Assembly: GCF_050624435.1 (NCBI RefSeq)
Contig: NC_134537.1
Span: forward strand, 125,402,086 to 125,466,085
From: Tenrec ecaudatus
Lineage: Eukaryota > Chordata > Mammalia > Afrosoricida > Tenrecidae
Length of the DNA stretch: 64,000 bases
Direction: 5' to 3'
In this document: one piece after another, positions 25,220-37,223 of the stretch
Layout of the letters: each line of letters begins with the position of its first letter
Numbering within the stretch: position 1 is the first letter of the stretch
Position numbers and translations under genes: made by a program
Notes under the pieces: generated by a model
Database searches by the model: none
What the model saw: the letters and a program-made list of their open reading frames with translations, nothing else
Told to the model about the DNA's origin: nothing

Positions 25220-25816
25220 ATGAGGGAGATCTTTGTGCTAATAGTCTCCACAAGGCCTCCTGCCAAAGCAGAGTCCCAGGGGAACTTGGCAAGAAACCCT
25301 GATTCTGGATCCAGCCTCCCAGCTCAGGCCCAGGTGGAGCAGGTGGGCGGGGGGCCCCAGGAACCACAGTTGATGAACAGGCCACCTGATCCCCTTCACC
25401 TGGAGGCATCTGAGACAGGAACACAAAACACTGGATGGCACAGCCTGAGAGAGGGGGAGAGCCAGTCACTCGTGTCGAAGGAACAGGTTCCATGGAGGCA
25501 AACTGACAAGGAGCCCGCTAAGCTTTTTCCAATGGTACAAATGCCAATACTAGAAGAATCTAGTTGCAATAACAACATTGCAAAATACCCGGAAGCAATG
25601 CTGTTTCCATCACTCCCTGAAGGGGAGGTTAGAAACAAAACAAAAAACAGGACGAATAACATGGCCTCGTGTTTAAAGAACCTACTCGGTGCTATGAGAC
25701 TCCTGTGCATTTTCACGTTGCCTGTGGGGGTAGGTATGCTTCTACTACTGTCACTACGTTACTGGTTGGATGGCAGAGGCTGTGAGCAGCCAGGTCAGTT
25801 ATGTGAGGGCATGTGA
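25220..25816 (+). other. Unassigned 198-codon open frame with one hydrophobic segment
   Basis: Open frame in repeat-free DNA. The first two thirds are polar and of low complexity; the last 45 residues contain a 23-residue hydrophobic stretch (LLCIFTLPVGVGMLLLLSLR) with flanking basic residues, as in a single-pass membrane segment. A GTCAGT splice-donor-like site lies at 25793-25798, just before the stop. I do not recognise a family, and no gene is known to me here between CLDN24 and CDKN2AIP. It may be an exon of an unrecognised transcript or chance. Confidence 0.2.
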
Positions 25817-25831
25817 ATCGAAGAAGCGTTC

Positions 25832-26188
25832 TCATTCCAGGGCTCTCAGGTTCTGAACCCAAACTTTCCCCTTTCTCTTAAACCCATCTTTGATTGGTGA
25901 ATCAACCTCATTCTCTTTGGGGATAGAAGCTGCATAATCCTCATTTTGAGCCAAGGTCATTTCCATGAGTCGTGGCTGCAGATTTTTGAAGACCCCTTTG
26001 ACCCCTGTTTTGATTTGGTGAAAGAGTGGTGCCTTTGGGCGGCGGGCCGGGGCGGGGGTGGAGGGCAGTTTTGTCCTGGCGGACTCCCTGGATGAGGGGG
26101 CGTTACTGTCTGTGCTCTCCTCACTGGACACCTGGACAGGCAGGGAAACCTGCCATTGGTGGTTGCTGCAGACACATCGACTGGACAC
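25832..26188 (-). other. Unassigned 118-codon open frame, opposite strand to 25220
   Basis: Divergently placed against the frame at 25220-25816. Middle part is Ser/Pro/Arg-rich, the C-terminal part mixed and charged (LFHQIKTGVKGVFKNLQPR, then MTLAQNEDYAAS). No recognised domain, no repeat identified, no clear splice sites at its ends. GC-rich at 26030-26110. Could be chance. Confidence 0.18.
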
Positions 26189-27349
26189 AAGGGGTTCCCG
26201 AAAGAAAAGACTCTCCCTCAGCCCTAGGGCTTCCTTTGCAGGGAGCCTGGTGGGAAAAGTCCCCTTCAGAGCCCCTTAGCACACTGTTGTCAGAAAGCCA
26301 AAACAGGACAGGCCTATTGAGTCAACAAAGAGCCTTTGTGTCCAGGGATTGATACATGCGTACCTGATACAGCAGGTGGATTTCAAAGGGGATGAGGATG
26401 TCCAAATCTCCCTCCCACAGACCCTCCCCACCCCCACCCCGGGGCCCAGCTTTGTCTCAGTAGCAACAGCATCTGTGTACCTTTGAGTTGGACGCTGAAG
26501 CTGCAGCTGGGCTCGAGCCTCTGAAACAGTGCTGCCGAGGTGTCCTCAGGAAGAACCAGTCTGCAAAGGCCTACAAGCACGTGACGCACATTCCCCCAAA
26601 CGCCTCCAGCTTCATGGCAATTGAGGCAGTCTCCTCCCTGACCTGAGCTCTATGAGACAAACCTGAGTGGAGAAGAACTCTCGGGAGCATGCCACCTTGT
26701 TGGTGCAGATTTCCCGATCTCTCCATGAAGAGCAGGTCATGAGCCTGCTAGCCTGGGCCATGGCTTCCAGGAACGCAGGGCTAGACACAGATGTTCGTGC
26801 TTGCTGATACTTGGTTCATTTATTTAACGTTTCTATTTGACTTAATTGGGCCTTGTTCTATTTCCTAATTCTTTGCACAGTGAAGTCTTAAAAGCTTGCA
26901 ATCAGCCCTCCAAGCACAACTGGTCTCCGTCCACCTGGAGAAACAGAGAAACAAGGAGAGCCTGGGATTAGAGGGATATAGGAACCAGGTGGCTGACTGC
27001 CTCCCTGAACCACTGCTTCCTTTGCCACGAGACCAGAAGAACCACAGGCTCCCGGCCACTACTACTATACATTTTGATTAAAGAGTCCATAGAAGAATAC
27101 TGATCAAAGGAGAGAAATTATAGAACAGAATTCAAAGTCTCATAGACTTTCTAGAGCCAGGAAGGGTGGATGAGACACTCAAAACCAAGAGCCAACAGAG
27201 CAAGAAAGCCTTCTTCTAGAGCCAGCAGGCTGGCCATCTTCTAGGCCTCTAGTTCCTAGTGATTCTCTTATCACTACCTGTTCCTGCCTCTCTCTGACGT
27301 CACTGCTCAGGCCCTTTGATTTTTGAACTCCTGACTTTATCTCCGAGGA

Positions 27350-27552
27350 GCATGGTGATGGAGCAGGTGATATGTTGGGCTGTTAGTCACAAAGTCGGCA
27401 GTTTGAAACCACCAGACTCTCTGTGGAAGCAAGATGAGGCGATCAACTCCCCAAAGGAGTTATAGTCTGAGAAAGCCTCAAGGGGCAGTTTCCTCTAACT
27501 TATAGAGTCGCTGAGAGTCAGCGTCCACGCAGTGGCAGTCAGTTTGTGAGTT
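27350..27552 (+). mobile_element. AfroSINE
   Basis: 'gttgggctgttagtcacaaag', B box 'ggcagtttgaaaccacc', 'ggagttatagtctgagaaag' and the tail 'tagagtcgctgagagtcag', ending 'gtggcagtcagtttg'. Confidence 0.7.
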
Positions 27553-28044
27553 GGACTTTATCTTCACTACTGAAGAATCTAGTAACATGCCTTGTTCGTT
27601 CTAACTTGTGCTCAACTCAAACCCAATAATGTCAGCCAATCTTCCACTTGTAAGCACCCCTCGGCCCTCTTCCTTGTAGGGCAGAGTGACTTTGTTTAAA
27701 CAGAAGGCCAAGACTGGCCATGTAAAGGGATCTCCCCCCACCTCACATGGTTACAACATCAGTGTGTTCTGGCTTCTGCGACCCCACGGCTGACTTCCCA
27801 CTGTGTTCTCTCTCGGTCACTCTTGCTGGTGTAGCCTTCCTGTTTCATGGAGCCCTGTCTGCTCCACCTCAGCTCCACTCTCCCTTGTAAGCACCTCGTG
27901 ATTGCTTTAGTCCACAACTTTACAGCCACCTGAAAAGTAGTAACTTCCAATTCACCGCTGCCACTCAGAGCTCTGAGCTCCAAACTTGATCTAGCCTCCT
28001 ACTGGGCTTTTCTACACAGATGTCTAATCAAAAACTTTAAAAAA

Positions 28045-28215
28045 TACTCACCACCATCGAGTGGATCCCGCTTGTTCGTGGTCCTGTAGGACAGAGGGCA
28101 AGTACCGCTGAGGGTCTCTGAGGGAGCAGGAAGTTTCGGCTCTCCTTCCTTGGAGCCACTGATGGTTTTCAACTGCTGAACTTGCGGTTAGCAGCCCAGT
28201 TCAAAACCCTCTCCC
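28045..28215 (-). mobile_element. AfroSINE, reverse
   Basis: The + strand shows the reversed order: 'ccaccatcgagtggatccc' (tail), 'ggtcctgtaggacagaggg', then 'tgcggttagcagcccagttc' (head). Confidence 0.62.
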
Positions 28216-28644
28216 AGATTCTTCCATCCCTGCTCTGGTTCTCTCCATCTCGGTGATATGGTAGCACCGAGGCGAATGCCAAGATCCGCAGTGGGGCCCT
28301 CTGCTCAGTTACCAAGTGCTACTATAAAAAATAGCATGAGTGCGGTAGCTTACACACCAGATTTGTATTTTCACACCGTTCAGGAGGCTAGAGGTCTGAA
28401 TTTAGAAGGTGACCAGAGGAAGGTCCTTCCTGGCCTATTTGAGCTTCTCGTAGCTGCTGGCCGGCCTTGGTGATCGAGGGGTGCACCGAGCACTCCTCTA
28501 AGGCCAGACCTTTGTGAAGATCGCCCTTCATGCATTTTCAATCATTTGTTTTCCCTTTTTATTTGTGTGTGTCTGTTATCGTATGGCATCCTCTCCTAAT
28601 ATGTGTCACTGGGTTCATCCTGTTATGTATTTATTTAAATGTAG

Positions 28645-29155
28645 AGGACATTAACCATGGCCTCGTTAACACCGGAGGAAGGCTCATTAATGACCCGAGA
28701 TATGCAGATGACCCAACTTTGCTGGCTAAACGTGAGGAGGACTTGAAGCACTTGCCAATGAAGATTAAGGGCCACAGCCATCAGTGTGGATTAGAACTTC
28801 GTGGAAAGAAAACAAAAATCCTTACAACTGGACCAATAGGTATCATCATGTTACATGGAGAAAAGATTGAGGTTGTCAACGATTTCTTTTTGATTGGCTC
28901 CACAGTCATTGCTCATGGAAGCAGCCGTCAAGAGATCAAAAGATTCATTGCCTTGGGTAGAACTGCTGCACAAACCCTCTTTAAAGAGTTAGAAAGGAGG
29001 ATGTGCTTTGAGGACTAAGATGTGTCTGACCCCAGATGCGGTATTTTCAATGGCCTCCTATGCACGTGCAAGTGGGCCACTGAATAAGTTAGACCAAAGA
29101 AGAAGCCGTGCATTGGAATGATGGTGCTGGCAGAGAATCTTGAACGTGCCATGCC
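28645..29155 (+). pseudogene. RTE ORF2 relic, RT catalytic region
   Basis: One frame is open over 28530-29018, with 'GGRLINDPRYADDPTLLAK' (YADD catalytic box), 'MKIKGHSHQCGLELRGKKTK' and 'KILTTGPIGIIMLHGEKIE'. It extends to the post-RT region at about 29155. Both ends are truncated. It is the RTE piece with the longest uninterrupted RT frame in this window, but has no endonuclease and cannot be active. Confidence 0.82.
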
Positions 29156-29159
29156 CTCG

Positions 29160-31125
29160 GCAGGACTGAGAGAACCTTATGGAAAATCAAGTTCAGACCA
29201 GGGGAGGGAGCATCTGCCTTTCAGAGGAGGTACTGAGATTTCTGTTGGTGGGGATGGTGGGTACATGGAGAGGAGCAGCCTCACATTGGGAAGGGATGTT
29301 AACCAGTAATTGGAGGGAACCTAAGAGGAGAATAAACCTGGTTCTATGTTCCTGGGTAGACACTTCACATATGTGTCTACCCAAACCTCAGTGAACCACA
29401 CCATGGACTAAGCATGGATTATGATGACCTTTCATGCTGGCCTTACAGGAATATGGCATCCTCCAAGGGCCACATCAGACAGAGTCAACATGGAAGTCCA
29501 ACTGAATAAACTTGGCCCTGCCTTTAAATTACCTGTAGCCTTTAGATTAGGACTGAAATTCCCTGATAGGACAGGAAGCAAAGGATGGCCACGCCAAACT
29601 TATGGAAATGGTGGTCATGGGACCTTAGATGGGACCTAGCTTAGTGGGAATCCAATGAAAGGTGACCCAGAACCACTATATATTTAGTATCTCAATGCTC
29701 CGCCTGCATTAATATGACAGGTATTAATCTGATAGGCAAGGACTTGCCTTTGCAAAATACAGTACAGGAAAATTTCCCCTAGCATCAGCCCCCAGGCTCA
29801 ATGAAGACAGAGCTCAGTCAATTAAGAAATCAGTCACTATAAGCAACAACTCATGGTTTGCATGTTGCAGTTGGACTATACTCTCATAACCTGCTCATAT
29901 CAAGAGTACCTTAAATTCTATGCCACTTAAGACCCAGAACAAAATCATACCCAATGTGAGTGGGGGGTAGGGCATAGAGTGGAGACCCAGTGCCCATCTG
30001 TAGGCAATTGGACATCCCCTCACAGAGGGATCACAGGGAAGAGATGAGCCAATCAGGGTGCAATATAGCACAGATGAAACGCACAACTTTCCTCTAGTTC
30101 TTTGGTGCTTCCTTCACCACACTATCATGACCTCAATTCTACTTTACAAATCAGATTAGACCAGAGCACGTACACTGCTACAGATAAGAGCCCTCAACAC
30201 AGGGAATCCAGCATAGATAAACACCCCAGGGCCAACAATGAGAGTAGAGATATCAGGAAGATTAGGGGAGGGTGAGGGAGAAAGGTGGAATCCATCACAA
30301 GGATGAACTTATAACCCCCTCGCAGGAGGACGAAAAACGGAAAAGTGGGTGAGGGGTGATGGAGGACGATGTAGGTTATAGAAATAATAATCTGTAACTT
30401 ACCAAGGGTTCGTGAGGGAGGGCTGGCAGGTGAGGGAGGGGAAGAAATGGGGAACTGATATCAGGGACTCAAGTGGGAAGAGAATACTTTGAAAATGATG
30501 GTGGCAGCATGTGTGCAAATGTACTAGACACACTGGATGAATGTATGGATCGTGGCAAGAGATGTAAGAGCCCCCAATAAAAGTATTAGAAAAAAAATTC
30601 TATGCCACTGGATAAAATATACCCCAGGGGGATGATGGACAATTCTTTTTTTTTTGGAGGGGTTTTGTTGTTGTTGATTTTTGTTTTTATCATAATATGC
30701 CCCCAAAGTAAACTAGAGTTATTTATAACCCATAGACAAGCAGGTGGTGTTAACTAAGTCCACATGGAAGCAGCTCACTAACCTTTGTGATCCAAAGATG
30801 ACAATAACAAAATCCGTAAGATTAAGGGGAAATTTTCAGATCTTAAATTGTGAACACCCAATTTGTAGAAGGCTAGGGAGGACTGTAGGAGCCCAGACCC
30901 ATCTGCAGACTGTCTGGTCAGGTTATGCCTCTGGCAGGTCCCCTCTAGCTGCAGGTGAGGGCCTTAGACAGCTTTACTATCAGACAGATTATTGTACATT
31001 GGATTATGGCAGATCGAATCATGGTATAATATGACACTTGGTTAGCTGACTGCCCTCTTGACTGAAGTTGAATTTGCTCTGGACTCAGGTATTTCTAGCT
31101 TGCCCATCACAGAATTTCTTCTCTG
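29160..31125. other. Unclassified sequence around RTE-N
   Basis: 29160-29912 and 30610-31125 are contiguous in the pre-insertion sequence once the RTE-N at 29928-30594 is removed. They may be an older interspersed repeat, but I cannot name it. Confidence 0.4.
29928..30594 (+). mobile_element. 5'-truncated RTE-N retrotransposon with perfect 15-bp target duplication
   Basis: Tail segment of the RTE-N family, running from the 'agacccagaacaaaatcat' section to 'cccccaataaaagtatt' plus an A-tract. The 15-bp flank aaattctatgccact occurs exactly at 29913-29927 and 30595-30609, so the pre-insertion site can be rebuilt without ambiguity. Perfect duplication and a clean A-tail suggest a comparatively recent insertion. 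Confidence 0.9.
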
Positions 31126-31146
31126 GCTTTTAAAATATCGTTGGTG

Positions 31147-33100
31147 TTTAGACCTCTATAAATGCCCTTTGCCTCCCAGTTCTTTCTGCTATTTCCTTTT
31201 TACTTTCCTCTTGTCCCACTATCATGCTCAGCCTTCATTTGGGTTTCAGTAATTCCTCTTGGTTACATTGCCCTTGATCACGCACTACCAGGCCTCTTAC
31301 ACCCTCCTCGCCACTGATCGTGGATCACTTGTTGTTCCCTTGTCCCTGGGTTTGTTAACACCCACTTCCTTTATTCAGCCTCCCCTTCTCCCATGTTCTA
31401 ACCCCCAATCTTTGGTTCCATTGTTTTCTCCCCCAGATTGTTTATCCCACCTATCGTATCTAGACAAACCTGCAGAGATAATAATATGCACAATAAACAA
31501 GATAGACAAAGCAACAAAAGAAAACAAACAATGACCAAAAAAAAAAAAAAAGGAAAAGCCCATAAATAGTTCAAGGTCTGTTTGTTGACCTTTAGGAGTG
31601 TTTTCTGGTTGAGTCTGATGGGGTGCCACGCCCTGGGCCCAAATTCTATTTTTGGTATTTCCTCAGGACTTCCTTGCTCTGCTCCCCTTGCTGTTCTGTT
31701 GCATGCCCTTAGTGTTTTGCCTTGGTGTGGTGGAGTCAGAACAGGCACAATTCCCAGATATGGGTCAGTGAAGGATGTCAGGTCTCATAGTTGGATCAGC
31801 CCTATGGTCCTCTCTGTGGATTGGCTACTCTAAGCAGGGATATCATCCTCAAGGCTTGGTGGGCCAGGATGTGTTCAACTCTCTCTTCCTCCCTCTTCAC
31901 TTGCTCACATGTGCTCTGATCAGACATGTCCCTCTCCCTGAGCTGTAGCTTCAGTACTGTCCTCTGAAGTAAATTCTTCTGGGGGAGGGGTAGCTGTCCA
32001 CATAGTTGGGATTGGGGATGGCACTTCAGACCTCTCTACTGGTTCTCTGCTTCATGCCGATATGTTACAGGCATGTACATATGTAAATATATTTATATAT
32101 GATGACGGGGAAATAGATATATGTGCATATATTTATAGGTTTAGTATTAAGGTAGCAGATGGACATTGGACCTCCACTCAAGTACTCCCTCAATGCAAGA
32201 ACACTTTGTTCTATTAAACTGGCATTCCATGATGCTCACCTTCCAGACACAATTGATGGAGACAAAGAGGGTGGCTAAGCAAATGTGGTAAAGAAAGTTG
32301 ATGGTGCCCAGCTATCAAAAGATATAGCATCTGGGGTCTTAAAGGCTTGAAGATAAATAAGCGGCCATCTAGTTCAGAAGCAACAAAGCCCACAGGGAAG
32401 AAGCACACCAGCCTGTATGATCATGAGGTGTCCATGGAATCAGGTATCAAAGAACAAAAAATCATATCATTGTAAATGATGGGGAGTGCAGAGTAGGGAT
32501 CCAAAGCCCATCTGTAGGCAACCCTTACAGAAGGGTCTCAGGGAGGAGATGATCCAGTCAGGGTGCAATGCAGTGATGATGAAACATACAACTTTCCTCT
32601 AGTTCTTTAATGCTTCCTCCGCCGCCCCCAACCCCCACTATCATGATCCCAATTCTACCCTAAAAATCCAGCTAGACCAGAGGATGTAATCATAGGGAAT
32701 CCAGGACTGATGATCCCTTCTGGACCAATGGTGAGAGTGGTGATATGGGGAGGTTGGAGGGAAGGTGAAGTAGAAAGTGGGAACTGGTTACGTAATCTAC
32801 ATATAACCCTCTCCCTGGGGGATAGAGAACAGAAAAGTAGGTGAAGGGAGACATCAGACAGTATAAGACATGACAAAATAATAATAATTTATAAATTATC
32901 AAGGATTCATGGGGGTACGGGGAGGGGGGAAATGAGCTGATACCAAGGGCTCAAGTGGAAAGCAAATGTTTGAGAATGAGGAGGGAAACAAATGTACAAA
33001 TATGCTTGACACAATGGATGTATGTATGAATTGTGATAAAAGTTGTATAAGCCACCAATAAAATTATTAAAAAAAAATAAAAAGACAATAAAGAAAAAAA
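31147..33100 (+). mobile_element. RTE-N copy with 5' inversion (twin priming) and 21-bp target duplication
   Basis: The right part (about 32070-33100) is the RTE-N tail in + orientation, ending CCAATAAAATTATT and an A-rich tract. The left part (31147 to about 32060) is the preceding section of the same element in reverse orientation. The two sections are nearly contiguous in the element: the inverted part stops at 'gaggtctaaa' and the direct part resumes at 'caggcatgtac'. Flanks 31126-31146 and 33101-33121 are a 21-bp direct repeat (gcttt...atat.gttggtg) with two mismatches. This is the product expected of twin priming during target-primed reverse transcription. Confidence 0.88.
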
Positions 33101-33121
33101 GCTTTAAAAATATTGTTGGTG

Positions 33122-33750
33122 GTCTTTCTTTCTTATTCTTTATTTTTATGTTTATCTTATGTTTCATTGTTGTTGTTTTTCTGTTAGCCTTCCCAGTTTT
33201 TGAGGCACCGAGGGAGTGAATACATAGAGACAATAGGTTTATCGGATGAGGAGCATGCATTTGATGCAAACAATGAATGCAGGATGGGGAGGGAGTACTA
33301 GAGCTGATTGTGATGATGTAGATACACCTCTTTTAAAAAGTGACTTAACTATGGAAGTGTATGATATGTGAGTATTATAGCAAGGAAACTACTGGGGGAA
33401 AAAAAAGCAACCAAACTTGACGAATGGTTACTGGGAGTGAAGGAGGAAGAATTTTTGCTTAACGACATTGAATTTAGGTTTACGTTGGTGGAATAATTTG
33501 GAAAAGGATATAGATAATGTACGGCATGAAGCGTATAATCAATGACACCGAATTACATATGTAGAAGCTGTTGAATGGGAGAATGTTTCGTTGTCTGTTT
33601 TTACCACAATTTTAAAAAACGACATGAATTACAATGAGTACAAGGAAGAAGAAACTGTTTTGAGTTGATTGGAGTCATGATTGTACAACTCTTTTTGACA
33701 CGATTGAACTCTTTCATTGTATCATATGTGAAGGGCCAATACAGCTGTTT
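33122..33750. other. AT-rich, no gene seen
   Basis: Between the twin-primed RTE-N and an RTE 3' end. 'gaatggttactgggagtgaagg' and surrounding bases resemble an old L1 3' region. Confidence 0.4.
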
Positions 33751-33754
33751 AAAA

Positions 33755-34085
33755 AGAAAGACAGTACCACGGACTGCCAAAAGAACAAACACTCTGTCTT
33801 GGAAGAAAGCTCCCTAGGGGCAACGATGGCGAGTCTTCATCTTACATACTTTGGACTAGTCAGCGGAGACTAGTCGCTGGAGAAGGATGTCGTTCTTGGT
33901 TAAGTGGAGGGGCAGCGAAAAAGAAGATCGTTGACACAATGGGCTGACACCATGGCTGTTTCCATGGACTCAAACCTAGGAACACCTGTGAGGCTGGCAC
34001 AGGACTGGCAGCGTTTCGTCTGTGCTATTTTGGGTTGCGATGGGTTGGAACTGACTTGAAGGCATCTAGCAACAACAACACTAAC
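33755..34085 (+). mobile_element. RTE 3' end
   Basis: 'ggactgccaaaagaacaaac', 'ctttggactagtcagcggag', 'ggttggaactgacttgaagg' and 'catctagcaacaacaacac': the last ~330 bp of the autonomous-type RTE, ending in a CAA-rich tail. Confidence 0.78.
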
Positions 34086-34199
34086 ATAACACAAGAAACC
34101 GTCTATTTCCAGACAAGGTCATATTGACAGATACAGGGTTTAGGGATTTCAACTCACATTTTGGGATTGTGAGAGGACACAATTTATTTATGATTTTTT

Positions 34200-34357
34200 T
34201 CCTTTTTAAAATCATTTTATTGGGGGCTCGTACAACTTTTATCACAATCCATCCATCCATCCATTGTGTCAATCACATTTGTGCATTTGTTGCCATCATC
34301 ATTCTCAAAACATTTGCTTTCTGTCCGAGCCCTTGGTATCAGCTCCTCATTTTTGGA
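34200..34357 (-). mobile_element. RTE-N 3' end fragment
   Basis: 'aaaatcattttattgggggc', 'acaatccatccatccatcc', then 'agcccttggtatcagctcc': the last ~150 bp of RTE-N in reverse. It sits about 115 bp right of the RTE 3' end at 33755-34085. Confidence 0.8.
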
Positions 34358-34559
34358 CACAATTTAATCTAGTCCTCAAACCCACAGCCTATATATCAGC
34401 AGATCCTACCTACCAGCTCAACCACCAAAGAACAACCCCAAATTCTCCCTTTTCTTGCCATCCCCGCTGATGTCTCTCCAGACAAGAGCATCTCAGCTTC
34501 AGCAACCCCTGCCCCCTCCATGCCTTCCCAAGGCCAGGTACTCTTGAACGCATTCACTG

Positions 34560-34970
34560 AGTCCCCTTCCCTCCCCAGGCCTCAGCAGAAGGAAGCTACT
34601 GCGACCAACTAGTACCCTAACCTCGTGGCCAGAGCCTGCGTCACATGACTTTCACCCACCTCTTGACCTCACCTGGTCCCATGCCCCACTTTGCTGATGG
34701 GTCTTCTGCCCTGCTGGCCTTAGCTGGGCTCCTGGCCCATCATGCCAGGCACTCCTCCATACATCAGCTTTAGCCTGGTTCAGTTCATGCTCCTCCAACC
34801 CCAGAGCCCTCTCTGACATGTCGCCTCCTCACATCATTTCCTCCTTACCCTAAACTGCAGAGAGGGCAAGGGCCGTGTACTTCTTCATCAGCCCTGGAGC
34901 CTCAGGGTCTCTCTGAGCCCCTCATACATAGAAGCCGCTCAAGAAATAGTTGTGGAATAAATGAACGATG
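34560..34970 (+). mobile_element. L2 LINE 3' end
   Basis: Pyrimidine-rich 'ctccttaccctaaactgcag', 'agggcaagggccgtgtac', and the terminus 'agaagccgctcaagaaatag' followed by 'tggaataaatgaac' fit the L2 3' end. Old and divergent. Confidence 0.55.
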
Positions 34971-36600
34971 GCGACAAGCCTATTACTCTACGTACACCTG
35001 TCCTTTCCCTCCCATCTCCTCCGCCCTTGGCCTGCTCAGAGGGGCCAGAGAGCGGGGCTGCAGTGGTCCCTGGAGTGACCCGTCTTTGCTCGGTGGCCTA
35101 GCCTGGAGTCCTCCTCTCTCCCCAGCTGCCAGCCTTGAGCTGAGTTTCTAGTAGGTGGCAGGTGCACTGTTAGGGTTTGCTGGAACTTAGTCTCTTTCCA
35201 GCAAAAAAGGACAAATATCCTGATGGTGGGGGCAGCAGCAGCTGCAACTTCCTGCCCAATGTCAGCAGCGTGGAGTCTGTGGTACCCGGAGCTGGATCTT
35301 AACCAGGCACTGACCCAGGGCAGGTGAGAGCTTCTCCGGGTGCCTGTTCCTACACAATGAGGCTGCTGTGCTGAAGTGTCAGGGACTTTGGGGCTTCCAC
35401 GGTCCACAGCTACTCACCTCTTCCAGAGGCAGTGCCAAAGCCAACGTTGCCCTCTGTTTGCTATGATCTTCCCACCTGTTAACTGGAAATCCACTTAGCT
35501 CTGAGGGGTGTGAGCCTAGATTAATATTTAGAAAGGATTTAGCAAGAAAAGAACCCAGCTAATCCTCAGAGAGAGTTCTTTTCATTTATATTTGTGTAGT
35601 GGGTGGGGCTGCGTCCCTGGTGCCAACCAGCCCCACTGTCTGCCCTGCAAAGCCCCTCACTGTTGCCTCTTCTGACCTGACCGTCACAGAGCCTGCGTGA
35701 ACTTCCTGCGCCATCAGCCCTCACCGCGAGGGTGCCCCCAGCAGCCAGTGTGGGTGGGAGCAGGGGGTGCCCTGTGCTGAGGGAATGCTTCTGGCTAGTA
35801 GGCCAAGAGCTTCAAGATGAGACGGAGAGGCGGCCCGACTAATTGTTTACAGCCTCAAATGATTATGGGCTGGGCTTGGGTTTAATTCTTTACTATTTGG
35901 CAAGTTGATTGGCTTATTGACACCTCAGATTTCTTCTCTGGTAACTGAGAGAGATGATACTGCCTAGATCACTGGGTAGCTTTGAAGATAGGGAAGAGCA
36001 TGCTTATAAAGCCGAATGCCGCAAGCAGCAAGCCTCCTCTTCAACCCCATCTCCCACACCTATGAGGCTGATCCTGTTCCGCCTCAATCGCAACCCAGCC
36101 AGGATGTCCCCTTTCCTATCCAGAGCTGCGATCGCACATGATTTCTTAAGCATGGGTGGAAGAAAAGGTGTGCAATAAAATTTCCGTGGGGCCTCAAAAG
36201 ATAAAGCGTACCGGCTAGCTAGGTGTTCAGAACCGCACCCGGCCACACATCCAGCTGCGAAGGAGCTTCGACGTCATGCATTCCCCTCTTGCAGGATCAA
36301 GCAGTGTTCAGCAGAGTTCTCCTGCTCTCTCCATGAACTCTGACCCAGACACCCCGGGAGTCACCGTCACACCGAAATGGTGATGGGAGTCTGATGGGTC
36401 CTGGGGTGTGCCTTTGGACGCCCAACTTCTGGTCCGCAAGTTGCAAGGCAGCAATAAGGGGCCCATGGGAAGTAAACACGCATGCACACACACACCTCCC
36501 ATCCCCCAGCCACCCACTTCTGGCTCTCGTTCCTTCAGCCTGTTTGTCGTGCAGGTGGGTCGGGCCAGTGGGAATAACCTCTGGGGTTGACTGCCCAAAG
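34971..36600. other. No gene seen
   Basis: GC-richer, repeat-poor. Frames up to 123 codons on both strands without recognisable domains. Confidence 0.55.
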
Positions 36601-36604
36601 AGTC

Positions 36605-36795
36605 TCCTATGCCTTGGGCTGCTTACCTGCTAACCACCAGGTCAGCAGTTTGAAACCACCAGCGGCCCTGTGGGAGATCAATGAGGTTGTCTACTTCCCA
36701 AGGAGCTACAGTCTCAAAAGCCAACAAGGGCAGCCCTGCCCTGTGCTATAGGATCACTTGTAGTTGGTATCCACTGGATGGTAGTGAGTTTTATA
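36605..36795 (+). mobile_element. AfroSINE
   Basis: 'cttgggctgcttacctgctaa', B box 'agcagtttgaaaccaccagc', 'ggagctacagtctcaaaagcc' and 'ggtatccactggatggtag'. Confidence 0.68.
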
Positions 36796-37114
36796 CAAGT
36801 TGATCTCTTGATAAGAAGATATATATTATTGCATTTCACTTTATTGTGACTCTCAGACAGAATTCACTACAAAGTGAAGGGTCATGGTCATCCTGCCCAG
36901 ATCAAAGAGCCCTGCTGGTGTACTGATGATGATGCCCGACGGCCAGGGGTCTGGGCGAGCCTGGCACTGTAGCCAAAAACAGAGACCAGGTTGATTTGAG
37001 AAATTATAAACTTATTCCTATAAGTACTTACAGAAAGAAACAGCCAGGTGTCTCCCTGCAGGTTGCTTTAAAAATCCAGTGAAAATCAAGTAAGTTACAT
37101 ACCTTAAATGATGT

Positions 37115-37223
37115 AACCAAACCAAAAATTCAAACTCACTGCCATCAAGTAAATTCTGACTTATAGCAACCCTACAGGAGAGGGTAGAGATGCCATTGTG
37201 GATTTCTGAGACTGTAACTCTTT
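37115..37223 (-). mobile_element. AfroSINE, 3' half, split by RTE-N
   Basis: Reads on + as the reverse complement of an AfroSINE 3' part ('actgccatcaagtaaattctgac', 'tagcaaccctacaggag'), preceded by an A-rich tract that is its tail. The head half lies at 38644-38765 beyond the RTE-N insertion. Confidence 0.7.

Larger units (their letters stand above)
24200..27349. other. Unique-looking segment with two unassigned frames
   Basis: Few repeats compared with the flanks. Holds the frames at 25220-25816 (+) and 25832-26188 (-). Other long frames (24963-25493 on -) are antisense to these. Confidence 0.5.

Noticed and set aside
24963-25493. 176-codon - frame
   Set aside because: Overlaps the opposite frame at 25220; low-complexity composition and no recognisable domain.
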